A DNA stretch of 11,963 nucleotides from an uncultured Collinsella sp. (GTDB lineage: Bacteria; Actinomycetota; Coriobacteriia; Coriobacteriales; Coriobacteriaceae): positions 1 through 11,963 of the forward strand of contig CABUDJ010000065.1 of assembly GCA_902490325.1 (NCBI GenBank). Direction: 5' to 3'. The position numbers and the translations under genes were made by a program. Every line of letters starts with the position of its first letter. The first letter of the stretch is position 1. Below are positions 4,981-11,963 of the stretch, piece by piece. The notes under the pieces were generated by a model. That model saw nothing but the letters and a program-made list of their open reading frames with translations. It did not search any database and had not been told where the DNA came from.

Positions 4981-7365
4981 CTACAGCGTCATGTTCGGAT
5001 CGGCATCGACGTCGAACGGCGAGATTTCGCCTCGGTCGAATTTACGGCGGGCGACCTCCGCGATCATGGCGGCGTTATCGGTGCAGGCAGACAAGGGCGG
5101 CACCGTCACGCGGATCCCCTGACGCCCAAGCTTCTTGATCATCATCTCGCGCAAATGCGGGTTGGCCGAGACGCCACCACCGATGCAATACTCCTTGCAC
5201 CCGGTGGCGTGCAGGGCGTTTTTGGCCTTCTTGTACTGCACGTCAAAGACCGCCGCCTCAAACGAAGCCGCCAGATCGGGCAGGTGAATCGTGCGCCCGG
5301 CCTTGGTCTCCTGTTCAATGTAGAGCGTCACAGCGGTTTTAAGGCCCGAAAGCGAGAAGCGATAGTCTCCTCTGCTGTTAAGCGCACGGGGGAAATCGAT
5401 CGCCTTGGGGTTGCCCGTCTCGGCCAGCTTGGAAATGATGGGGCCACCGGGATAGCCCAGACCCAATGCCTTGGCTACCTTGTCGAAGGCCTCGCCCACA
5501 GCGTCGTCGAGCGTCTCACCGAGCACCTCGTAGTCGCCCCACGCCTTCACGTGCACGAGCATGGTGTGCCCGCCCGAGACAAGCGTGAAGATGAACGGCG
5601 GCTTGAGGTCGGGCTGCGCCAGCAAGTTGGCAAACAGATGACCCTCAAGATGGTTGACGCACACGAGCGGCTTGCCAGCAGCGTAGGCAAAGCCCTTGGC
5701 GAAGGCGACGCCAACCACGAGCGCGCCCACCAGGCCCGGACCCTGTGTCACGCCCACGGCGGCAAGCTCGCTGGGGGCAATGGCTCCATCCTCAAGACCA
5801 AGCGATGCTGCGGCATCCTCGAGCGCCGCATCCACGACACTCACAATCACCTCGACGTGTTTGCGCGAGGCGATCTCGGGCACCACGCCGCCAAAGCGGG
5901 CGTGAAAATCAATCTGCGTCGACACCTGGTTGGCCAGCATATTGCCATCCGCATCGATAATCGCCACGGCCGTCTCGTCGCAGGAGCTCTCGATAGCGAG
6001 CACTAGGCGGCGGCGCTCAATTTCGGCACGCTCCCCCTCGGAGCGCCCAGGCGCAGGCAGCGGCCACACGCGCTGCTCTGCCGCCGTCGGCTCGGGCGAA
6101 GCATTGTCGACCGGAAGCACCAGGGGCAGCGGGGCCGTCATGACGATGGCGTCCTTGCCGGCACCATAGTAGCCGCGGCGCCGTCCTGCCTCGGTAAAGC
6201 CCAGAGCGTTATAGAGCGCAATCGCTCCCTCGTTGCCGTCCTCGACCTCGAGCGAAGCCGTGGTGCAGCCGAGCATCTGGGCATCATAGCTCACATGCGA
6301 CAGCAGCTTGCGGGCAATGCCCTCACGGCGATGTGCCGGGTCGACGGCGACATCCAGAATCTGCACATCACCGTCCACGACCATACCGCCGGCAAGGCCC
6401 AGTAGCTTGCCGTCGTCGTGTGCCACCCACCAACTACGCGGCGCAGCGACGTCCTCGCCCAGTTCGGACAGGAACATGCCCGGCGTCCACGCCTCGTGTC
6501 CGGCACCTTCAAAGCAGGCAGCCTCCAGCGCGCTCGCGCCCTCGGCATCCGCCGCGCCCATGGGACGGAACTGCAGATGACGACCGGCGAGCTCATCGGC
6601 AACGCCCGTAATTCCGCTCTGCGCACTCTCAGCAAGACCAAGACGCTTGCGCTCGTTTTCCTCGGCATCCGAAAGGCGCGTGTAAATCGGCAGGACGCGG
6701 GCCGGATCGCCGTCACCCGCAGCGTGCGCGAGCAGCAAGCCCTCGCCCGAAGGCCACCACAGGTCGCGCTCCACGCAGCGGGCGGTCTCGTCCTCACCCA
6801 GCAGCTTGCCATAGCGCACGAGACCGTCACCGGTCAGCTGAACCTGGTCCCAGTCCGCTGCTCGGCGCCACTCATCGAGCGCCACGGCGGCCTTGACCAC
6901 GTGTTCGCGCTCAAATTGACGCTCGGGACCCTCATCAACCAGCATATACAGCGCCGGATATACCTCACCGCGCATAGCATCGGCCAAGATACCAAGCTTG
7001 CCGCGCACGCCAGCCTTCCACGCCGTCCAAGCGCAAGCGTCGAGCGTCGACACGCCCAGCAGCGGAACATTGGCACCACGCGCAAGGCCCTTGGCAGTGG
7101 AGATGCCGATGCGCACACCCGTAAAGGACCCCGGGCCGCGACCGACCACATAGCAACCAACATCGCTGCGATCCAGACCGGCTTGAGCCAGCACGCCATC
7201 AACGGTATTCACGAGCTCAACGTTGGCGTGACGGCGACACATGTGGTCGCCACTCACGAGCTTCGTCTCGCCCGTCTGCCCATCAATCCAGCTTGCCGCG
7301 CAGGCAAGCATGTCGGTCGAGGTATCGAGCGCCACCACCAGCGCGTTGTCGTTATGCAAGCTCAT
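4981..7365 (-). CDS. tsaD: TsaB-RimI-TsaD triple fusion (t6A synthesis and N-acetyltransferase)
   Basis: Three enzymes are joined in one 794-residue chain. Residues 5 to about 245 are TsaB, the dimerisation partner, with ALDTSTD and GPGSFTG (77-83). Residues about 264-410 are a RimI-type GNAT acetyltransferase, with the acetyl-CoA loop RREGIA (346-351) and YYGAGKDAIVM near its end; RimI acetylates the N-terminus of ribosomal protein S18. After a Pro/Glu-rich linker, residues about 453-794 are full TsaD: ESSCDET, GGVVPEIASRKH, NHLEGH (metal ligands His572, His576) and CTDN (Asp763). TsaD with TsaB and TsaE transfers threonylcarbamoyl to A37 of ANN-decoding tRNAs. All catalytic signatures are present, so each domain is probably active. 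The chosen ATG at 7365 overlaps tsaE by 14 bases and follows AAGG; a TTG at 7383 is possible but less likely. It is the last gene of the operon. Confidence 0.95.
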   Translation of the reverse strand: MSLHNDNALVVALDTSTDMLACAASWIDGQTGETKLVSGDHMCRRHANVELVNTVDGVLAQAGLDRSDVGCYVVGRGPGSFTGVRIGISTAKGLARGANVPLLGVSTLDACAWTAWKAGVRGKLGILADAMRGEVYPALYMLVDEGPERQFEREHVVKAAVALDEWRRAADWDQVQLTGDGLVRYGKLLGEDETARCVERDLWWPSGEGLLLAHAAGDGDPARVLPIYTRLSDAEENERKRLGLAESAQSGITGVADELAGRHLQFRPMGAADAEGASALEAACFEGAGHEAWTPGMFLSELGEDVAAPRSWWVAHDDGKLLGLAGGMVVDGDVQILDVAVDPAHRREGIARKLLSHVSYDAQMLGCTTASLEVEDGNEGAIALYNALGFTEAGRRRGYYGAGKDAIVMTAPLPLVLPVDNASPEPTAAEQRVWPLPAPGRSEGERAEIERRRLVLAIESSCDETAVAIIDADGNMLANQVSTQIDFHARFGGVVPEIASRKHVEVIVSVVDAALEDAAASLGLEDGAIAPSELAAVGVTQGPGLVGALVVGVAFAKGFAYAAGKPLVCVNHLEGHLFANLLAQPDLKPPFIFTLVSGGHTMLVHVKAWGDYEVLGETLDDAVGEAFDKVAKALGLGYPGGPIISKLAETGNPKAIDFPRALNSRGDYRFSLSGLKTAVTLYIEQETKAGRTIHLPDLAASFEAAVFDVQYKKAKNALHATGCKEYCIGGGVSANPHLREMMIKKLGRQGIRVTVPPLSACTDNAAMIAEVARRKFDRGEISPFDVDADPNMTL

Positions 7366-7858
7366 CTTGTACAGCCTTATCAATCAAATGGGAAAGCTCC
7401 ATTGCGCGGTCACCGTGCGCCTCAAGCGTTATCGTTCGCACATCGCTGTCGCCCTCATCACGCTTGAGCGTCACCGAAAGATACTCATCCGTCAGCTCGT
7501 CCTGGAATTGTTCGCCCCATTCCAGCAGGCAAGCACCCTCATAGCCCAGCACATCGAAAATGCCCGTATCCTCGAGCTCGTAGGCATGCTCCAGGCGGTA
7601 TAGATCAAAGTGAAACAGCGGAATACGACCTTGATCGTGAACGGCCATGAGCGCAAACGTAGGACTCGTAACCATATGCCCATCGCCCAGCCCGCGCGAG
7701 ACGCCCTTGGTAAAGTGAGTTTTGCCCACTCCCAGGCCACCGGTCAGGATGAGCACATCGCCGTCCTCAAGGCACGGTGCAATTAGCTCGCCAAAGTACT
7801 CCGTATCGGCAGCGCAAGTCGTTTTGTAAGTACCTACCCCCAGGCGCTCCAGGGACAT
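7352..7858 (-). CDS. tsaE: tRNA t6A synthesis ATPase TsaE
   Basis: This 168-residue P-loop ATPase drives turnover of the TsaB-TsaD complex in t6A37 synthesis in the cytoplasm. Visible signatures are the Walker A loop GGLGVGKT (40-47), the switch-like SPTFAL (65-70), HFDLYRL (83-89) and EWGE (113-116), in the usual order and spacing. The family is about 150-170 residues, so it is complete. An AAGGAG site lies five bases before its ATG and directly after the double TAA of the upstream gene. Its 3' end overlaps the start of the TsaB-RimI-TsaD gene by 14 bases, so its partner is made by coupled translation in the same operon. Confidence 0.95.
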   Translation of the reverse strand: MSLERLGVGTYKTTCAADTEYFGELIAPCLEDGDVLILTGGLGVGKTHFTKGVSRGLGDGHMVTSPTFALMAVHDQGRIPLFHFDLYRLEHAYELEDTGIFDVLGYEGACLLEWGEQFQDELTDEYLSVTLKRDEGDSDVRTITLEAHGDRAMELSHLIDKAVQDELA

Positions 7859-7870
7859 ATATGCTCCTTA

Positions 7871-8491
7871 TTATTCCGAGGCGTCCTCTGGTGCGGGATG
7901 TCGCTCCAGATAATCGCCCAGCATCTTAAAGTCTTCCTCCAGCAGCTCCTGCCACGCCGGATTGCGCAGCGCTGCTGCCGGATGAAAAGTGGGCATTACT
8001 ACAAAATGCCCCATCTGGTGGAACCTGCCGCGCAGCTTAGTAATGCCAATCTCGGTCTTAAGCACAAAGTGCGTCGCGGGGTTGCCGAGCGTCACGATAA
8101 TATCGGGCCAGATGCTTCGAATCTGCTCACGCAAAAACGGCGAGCAAGCCAGCACTTCCTCGGGACGCGGATTGCGGTTTCCCGGCGGGCGGCACTTAAG
8201 CACGTTGGCAATGTAGACGTCTTCGCGTTTGAGCCCCGCCAGCGACAAAATGCCGATGAGATCCTCGCCTGCCGCCCCCACAAAGGGCTCGCCCTGCAAA
8301 TCCTCGTTGCGACCCGGCGCCTCACCAATAAACATCACGCGAGCGCGGGGGTTTCCCACGCCAAACACGATATTGTGACGCGACTGGTAGAGCTGGCAGA
8401 GGTGACAATCGCCCAGAACGGCCTCAATTTCCTCGAGTGCGACCTCACGTGGTGCCTGATGGGTATGGCCGGGGATGTGCATGACGCCCAT
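7871..8491 (-). CDS. Family 4 (Fe-S) uracil-DNA glycosylase
   Basis: The 206-residue enzyme removes uracil from DNA as the first step of base-excision repair. The active-site motif GEAPGRNED (56-64) and the second motif HPAAAL (170-175) place it in UDG family 4 or a close relative. Cys29, Cys32, Cys100 and Cys116 (CHLC, LKCRPPGNRNP, ACSPF) match the four [4Fe-4S] ligands of this family. An AGGAG site five bases upstream supports the ATG at 8491 over the in-frame ATG three codons later. The gene lies 8 bases after alr and 12 before tsaE, inside the operon. The C-terminal tail past about residue 190 is acidic and not conserved. A family 5 assignment is less likely because of the GEAPG motif. 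Confidence 0.93.
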   Translation of the reverse strand: MGVMHIPGHTHQAPREVALEEIEAVLGDCHLCQLYQSRHNIVFGVGNPRARVMFIGEAPGRNEDLQGEPFVGAAGEDLIGILSLAGLKREDVYIANVLKCRPPGNRNPRPEEVLACSPFLREQIRSIWPDIIVTLGNPATHFVLKTEIGITKLRGRFHQMGHFVVMPTFHPAAALRNPAWQELLEEDFKMLGDYLERHPAPEDASE

Positions 8492-8499
8492 AGCGGCTC

Positions 8500-9645
8500 C
8501 TACACGTAGACCTTGTCGAGACGCATGCCAAAGCCGCAGGCGACCTCGTAGTTAATCGTGCCGCGTAGGCGCGCCATCTCGTCCATAGTGATCTCGGCAT
8601 CGCCATCGCGGCCGACAATAATCATCTCATCACCATGTTCGGCCTCGGGAATCTCGTGTGCCGGGTTGGACTGAATGGCGACCATAAACTGGTCCATGCA
8701 GATATTGCCAACCTGATGCACGCGCTCGCCGCGATACAGCACATCCATACGATTGGAAAGCGTACGCGATAGGCCATCGGCATAACCGATCGGCAGCGTG
8801 CAGATCTGAACGCGCGTACGCGGTACGCGGTAGGTAAAACCGTAGCCCACGCCCTCACCCATCGCAGGGTGTGCCACGCGCGTCACACGCGCATGGACGC
8901 TCATAACGGGATCAAGCTGCATCACGCGGCCACTCAGCTCGCACGGCTGCATGCCATACAAGCCAATGCCGGCGCGGATCATATCGAAATGCATCGAGGG
9001 GTCGAGCATCGAGGACGGCGTATTGGCACAATGCACGATACCGCATTCAAAACCTGCGTCCTTAATGGCCTGAACGGCCTCGGTAAAACGCTGGCACTGC
9101 AGCTTGTAGTCCCAACCCGAAGGTTCATCGGCCGTGGCAAAGTGCGTAAATACGCCGTCGCACTGGATGCCGCGATGGAAACTGATGCCGCGTACAAAGT
9201 CGAGCACCTGTGTGTAGTGAACACCGATACGATTCATGCCCGTCTCGATGGCAAGATGGTACTTGCCCACCTTGCCCGCCGCGACGGCGCATTCGCCATA
9301 CGCAAGAGCAAAATCGGACGTATAGACCGAGGGCATGATATCGAATTCGAGCAATGCAGGAATAGCCTCGATAGGCGGCTCACTTAGAATCAGGACGGGC
9401 TTAGTAATCCCGCCCTGACGGAGCCCAACGCCCTCGTTAACCGTCGCCACGGCAAACATGTCGGCACCGGCCGAATACATGATCTTGGCACACTCAACAG
9501 CTCCATGACCATAAGCATCGGCCTTGACCACGCAGCACAGGCGCTGACGCGGATTCAACAAGTTCTTATAGGCCCTCGTGTTGCGACGGAGCGCCCCGCG
9601 GTCGATCTCGACCCAGGACCAGCGCGTCAAATCGGCTTTATTCAT
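8500..9645 (-). CDS. alr: Alanine racemase
   Basis: This 381-residue PLP enzyme interconverts L- and D-alanine, supplying D-Ala for peptidoglycan. Fold-type III signatures are complete. Lys41 in VVKADAYGHG is the PLP lysine, and Tyr268 in GVGYGFTY is the likely catalytic tyrosine from the second subunit. LPIGYADGLSR (284-294), NICMDQF (314-320) and GTINYEVACGF (362-372) mark the C-terminal beta domain. Length is typical. The ATG lies two bases after the nnr stop; its ribosome binding site (GGATGA) is weak, so expression probably depends on coupling to nnr. The nnr-alr neighbourhood is common in bacteria. Confidence 0.96.
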   Translation of the reverse strand: MNKADLTRWSWVEIDRGALRRNTRAYKNLLNPRQRLCCVVKADAYGHGAVECAKIMYSAGADMFAVATVNEGVGLRQGGITKPVLILSEPPIEAIPALLEFDIMPSVYTSDFALAYGECAVAAGKVGKYHLAIETGMNRIGVHYTQVLDFVRGISFHRGIQCDGVFTHFATADEPSGWDYKLQCQRFTEAVQAIKDAGFECGIVHCANTPSSMLDPSMHFDMIRAGIGLYGMQPCELSGRVMQLDPVMSVHARVTRVAHPAMGEGVGYGFTYRVPRTRVQICTLPIGYADGLSRTLSNRMDVLYRGERVHQVGNICMDQFMVAIQSNPAHEIPEAEHGDEMIIVGRDGDAEITMDEMARLRGTINYEVACGFGMRLDKVYV

Positions 9646-9647
9646 GA

Positions 9648-11264
9648 TTAGTCATCCGACCCTTCGTCCATGATTCCCAGATCTTCGAGCGCATCCTTTG
9701 CCGCCAGCTCCATGGCAGGACCGATCAAGTCGATAAGATCGGTCGCGATAACGCTCTTCTCACCATACTCCGTCGCCGCAGCAAAACCGGCGTAGCTGTG
9801 AAGTGCAACGGCGTACGAATACAGCAACTCCCAACGATCCATCTCGTCGCGCATGGTGGCAAGCGTGCCGGCCAAAATACCCGCGAGAACATCACCCGAA
9901 CCGGCAGTTGCCAGAGAAGCCGGACCCGAGAGCGGCAGCAGCACGCGCTCAACGCCACAGATAGCCGTCGTCGGCCCCTTGGCAATGACCACCAGATTGT
10001 CGGAGCCTGCAGCCCAGACAACCTTCTGCGCGGCCGCAATCGCGGTACCAAGGTCGTTCACCTCGTCACCGGCAACCAGGCGCGAAAGCTCACGATAGTG
10101 CGGCGTCATAACCAACGGCTGCTCGCGGCGATACATCTCGGGGTTACTATCAATACCGTCAATGGCAATCTTAGCAAGGCAGTTGAGTGCATCGGCGTCC
10201 AAAATTAGCGGTACATCAAGCTCGAGCAAGCCCGAAACCACCTGCATAGCGCCGGCAGACGTCGTCATACCGGGACCGCACAGCACGCAGCTGTACTTCT
10301 TTGCGATCTCGCACACCGTCATGCGCGCAGCGGCGCCAAAGGAGCCGCGGGAATCAGACGGAATAGCAAAGACCGGAATCGAAGGAAGTGCCATGCGAAT
10401 AAGATTGGCGCAGGCGTCAGGAGCCGCGACTGCCACGTAACCAGCACCCGCGCGAGCTGCAGACTTGGCCGCCATAATGGCAGCACCAGGATATTGCGCA
10501 GATCCGGCGACAATAAGCACAGAGCCACGGGAATACTTATCGATATTCGATGGTAGCGGAGCAAAGTAATCAACTAAGTCACCGGGCTCGACAATCTCGG
10601 CGGCGTGGTCGACATCATCGATGACCTCGTCAAGACGGTCGTAAAGATTGCCGCAGATCAAATCGCCAGCATACTCAGGACCATCAGCGCTATACAGACC
10701 AATCTTGGGCGCAATCATCGTCACCGTGCGCTCGGCACGAATGCAGTCGTCATCAACAACGCCCGTCTCGGCATTCAGGCCCGAGGGGACATCAATGGAT
10801 ACGACACAATCGGCGCATTCATTGACCGTAGGAATCCAAATGGAGAACGGCGCACGCAGATTCCCGTGGAAACCGGTACCAAAAATGGCATCGACAACAA
10901 CATCGGCCTTATCGATCAAAACCTCGAGTTCGTCACGCGAGGGACCGACGCAAACGTGCACATCGCGGCCGGCAGTTCGACGAGCAACATGACGTGCCAG
11001 AGCAGCAGGAATCTCATCCGGCTCAACCGGAGAAACGATATCCACGTCCACACCCTTGTGGCTCAGGATATCGGCGGCAACCCAACCGTCGCCGCCATTA
11101 TTACCAAAACCGACCAGAACGAGAACCCGATCGGGATTGAGCTTCAAGACCTCGTTGGCGGCAAACTCACCCGCTAGCTCCATAAGCTCGGCCTTCGAAG
11201 TCCCTTCGCGTTCGATGATATCCTCGAGACGAACGACTTCTTCGGTACTCAAAACCGGTTTCAT
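9648..11264 (-). CDS. nnr: Bifunctional NAD(P)HX epimerase/dehydratase
   Basis: The 538-residue protein repairs damaged (hydrated) NADH and NADPH. Residues 1 to about 225 are the epimerase (YjeF N-terminal) domain: GNNGGDGWVAADI (54-66), VVDAIFGTGFHG (123-134) and DVPSGLNAETG (158-168). Residues about 235-538 are the ribokinase-like ADP/ATP-dependent dehydratase: KYSRGSVLIVAGS (243-255), DADALN (366-371), MTPHYRELSRL (386-396) and the catalytic ATAGSGDVLAG (452-462). Both halves are complete and length is normal for the fusion. The start ATG directly follows the acpS TAG with no gap, and AGGAG lies inside the end of acpS, so translation is coupled. The final residues are acidic (DEGSDD). Confidence 0.96.
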   Translation of the reverse strand: MKPVLSTEEVVRLEDIIEREGTSKAELMELAGEFAANEVLKLNPDRVLVLVGFGNNGGDGWVAADILSHKGVDVDIVSPVEPDEIPAALARHVARRTAGRDVHVCVGPSRDELEVLIDKADVVVDAIFGTGFHGNLRAPFSIWIPTVNECADCVVSIDVPSGLNAETGVVDDDCIRAERTVTMIAPKIGLYSADGPEYAGDLICGNLYDRLDEVIDDVDHAAEIVEPGDLVDYFAPLPSNIDKYSRGSVLIVAGSAQYPGAAIMAAKSAARAGAGYVAVAAPDACANLIRMALPSIPVFAIPSDSRGSFGAAARMTVCEIAKKYSCVLCGPGMTTSAGAMQVVSGLLELDVPLILDADALNCLAKIAIDGIDSNPEMYRREQPLVMTPHYRELSRLVAGDEVNDLGTAIAAAQKVVWAAGSDNLVVIAKGPTTAICGVERVLLPLSGPASLATAGSGDVLAGILAGTLATMRDEMDRWELLYSYAVALHSYAGFAAATEYGEKSVIATDLIDLIGPAMELAAKDALEDLGIMDEGSDD

Positions 11265-11804
11265 CTATGCTCCTAGCGTATCTTGCGAAGCATCGCCCAG
11301 GTGCTCCGTCAATGCTGAATTCTGCAGCTGCTCGAGCTCATCTAATACAGAGCGAGCCTCTTTAAATGTCTGCGAAACGCGTTTCTTGGTGCTCACCTTT
11401 TCATCTTTTGGCTTAGGCCGAGCATCTTCGGTAATCGCGATGGCATTCGCAACGGCCAAGTCTCCTGTAAGCGTAATGGAAAGAGCGACCTCAACAACAC
11501 CCAGTTCTTGAGCGATCTCGAGAGCACGGCCCGAAAGCAGCGCCTTCGGTTTGCCGAGTTTATCACGCGTAACCGAAACATCCTTGCGACCCACGCCTTG
11601 ACTAAAACCCGTGCCGAGAGCTTTAAGCACCGCCTCGCGCGAAGCAAAGCGGCTCGCATAGTGAGCAGCGGGACGCGATGATGCATCGCAATACGCACGC
11701 TCTTCTTCGGTAAACACACGCCGAGCAAACGACGGCGTCTTTTCAAGAATTGATTTCATGCGGGAAATCTCGACGATATCAACGCCGATACCAGCTTCAG
11801 CCAT
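11265..11804 (-). CDS. acpS: Holo-[acyl-carrier-protein] synthase with C-terminal extension
   Basis: AcpS transfers phosphopantetheine from CoA to acyl carrier protein. Of 179 residues, about 1-124 form the family domain: GIGVDIVEISRM (5-16, metal Asp9), FTEEERAYC (31-39), and SRFASREAVLKALGTGF (51-67, metal Glu57). The usual C-terminal SISH-type motif is replaced by LSITLTGDLAVANA, without the histidine. Residues 125-179 form an extra 55-residue tail, first basic (KPKDEKVSTKKR) and then probably helical (EARSVLDELEQLQ), with no counterpart in standard AcpS of about 120 residues. The start at 11804 is set by GGAGGT five bases upstream. An ATG at 11816 would place that site inside the gene. 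It is the first gene of the operon. Confidence 0.92.
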   Translation of the reverse strand: MAEAGIGVDIVEISRMKSILEKTPSFARRVFTEEERAYCDASSRPAAHYASRFASREAVLKALGTGFSQGVGRKDVSVTRDKLGKPKALLSGRALEIAQELGVVEVALSITLTGDLAVANAIAITEDARPKPKDEKVSTKKRVSQTFKEARSVLDELEQLQNSALTEHLGDASQDTLGA

Positions 11805-11833
11805 GTTCACCTCCATATCGCACAGACTAAGTT

Positions 11834-11863
11834 ATTGTAGCCCGTTCGCAGAAGATGCGACAA
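11834..11863 (-). promoter_or_regulatory. Candidate proximal promoter of the acpS operon
   Basis: On the minus strand TTGTCG (11863-11858) and TACAAT (11839-11834) are 18 bases apart. The -10 box is one base off consensus, the -35 two. It would start transcription about 23 bases before the acpS start, giving a very short leader. Confidence 0.45.
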
Positions 11864-11869
11864 ACGAGG

Positions 11870-11899
11870 GTTATAAAACACAGCTACTATGTGAGACAA
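11870..11899 (-). promoter_or_regulatory. Candidate distal promoter of the acpS operon
   Basis: TTGTCT (11899-11894) and TATAAC (11875-11870) are 18 bases apart on the minus strand, each one or two bases from consensus. It lies between the upstream terminator and the proximal candidate. Either or both may drive the operon. Confidence 0.45.
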
Positions 11900-11913
11900 A
11901 AGCCCGTAAACGC

Positions 11914-11952
11914 AAAAAAAGGGGGAGGCCGCGAGGGCACGAGGATGCCCCC
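11914..11952 (-). terminator. Terminator of an upstream gene outside the window
   Basis: On the minus strand GGGGG (11952-11948) and CCCCC (11925-11921) close a GC-rich stem-loop directly before seven T (11920-11914). An alternative inner hairpin, GGGCA with TGCCC (11935-11950), competes. The position before the acpS promoters suggests it ends a minus-strand gene to the right, so acpS is probably the first gene of its operon. Confidence 0.6.
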
Positions 11953-11963
11953 GAGTCAGATCT

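Noticed and set aside
4891..6006. A 371-codon plus-strand open frame opposite TsaD
   Set aside because: It mirrors the conserved TsaD coding region, has no ribosome binding site or recognisable domain, and starts within the inverted repeat.
6418..7467. A 349-codon plus-strand open frame opposite TsaB and RimI
   Set aside because: The minus-strand frame carries clear family motifs. The opposite frame is a shadow with no recognisable domain.

Overview
The window looks like chromosomal DNA of a moderately high-GC gut actinobacterium, most likely a Coriobacteriia member such as Collinsella. This rests on codon use, on the housekeeping gene order acpS-nnr-alr-udg-tsaE-tsaB/rimI/tsaD, and on the general feel of the proteins. 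It is inference, since no search could be run. Every supported protein gene lies on the minus strand, so transcription runs from high to low coordinates. No insertion sequence, prophage, CRISPR array, tRNA or rRNA was seen.

Right part (11963 down to 4981): a terminator-like hairpin at the window edge closes an upstream gene outside the window. Two candidate sigma-70-type promoters follow. After them comes a tight six-gene operon: acpS (holo-ACP synthase, with an unusual C-terminal extension), nnr (bifunctional NAD(P)HX repair enzyme), alr (alanine racemase), a family 4 Fe-S uracil-DNA glycosylase, tsaE, and one long gene that fuses TsaB, RimI and TsaD. Gaps range from a 14-base overlap to 12 bases. 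The operon joins cofactor activation and repair, cell-wall D-alanine supply, base-excision repair and the late steps of tRNA t6A37 synthesis.

Middle part (4980 down to 2480): a 534-base non-coding region contains a nested long inverted repeat just past tsaD. It also holds a good promoter with a perfect palindrome between its -35 and -10 boxes, and a leader of about 235 bases. The leader can fold into mutually exclusive hairpins and ends in a hairpin plus six T just before the strong ribosome binding site of cstA. It also holds a short open frame whose last codons are rich in Ile and Val. cstA encodes a CstA/BtsT-type transporter and ends at a 15-bp perfect-stem terminator.

Left part (2373 down to 1): one large gene encodes a protein with a small winged-helix-like N-terminus, about 300 residues of charged, probably disordered linker, and a C-terminal Toprim-like domain resembling that of the Wadjet nuclease JetD. 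No Wadjet partner genes are present. Past its stop lies a second elaborate nested inverted repeat.

The best candidates for something undescribed are the stand-alone JetD/Toprim-like protein, the layered cstA leader, and the two nested inverted repeats that follow the last genes of their transcription units.
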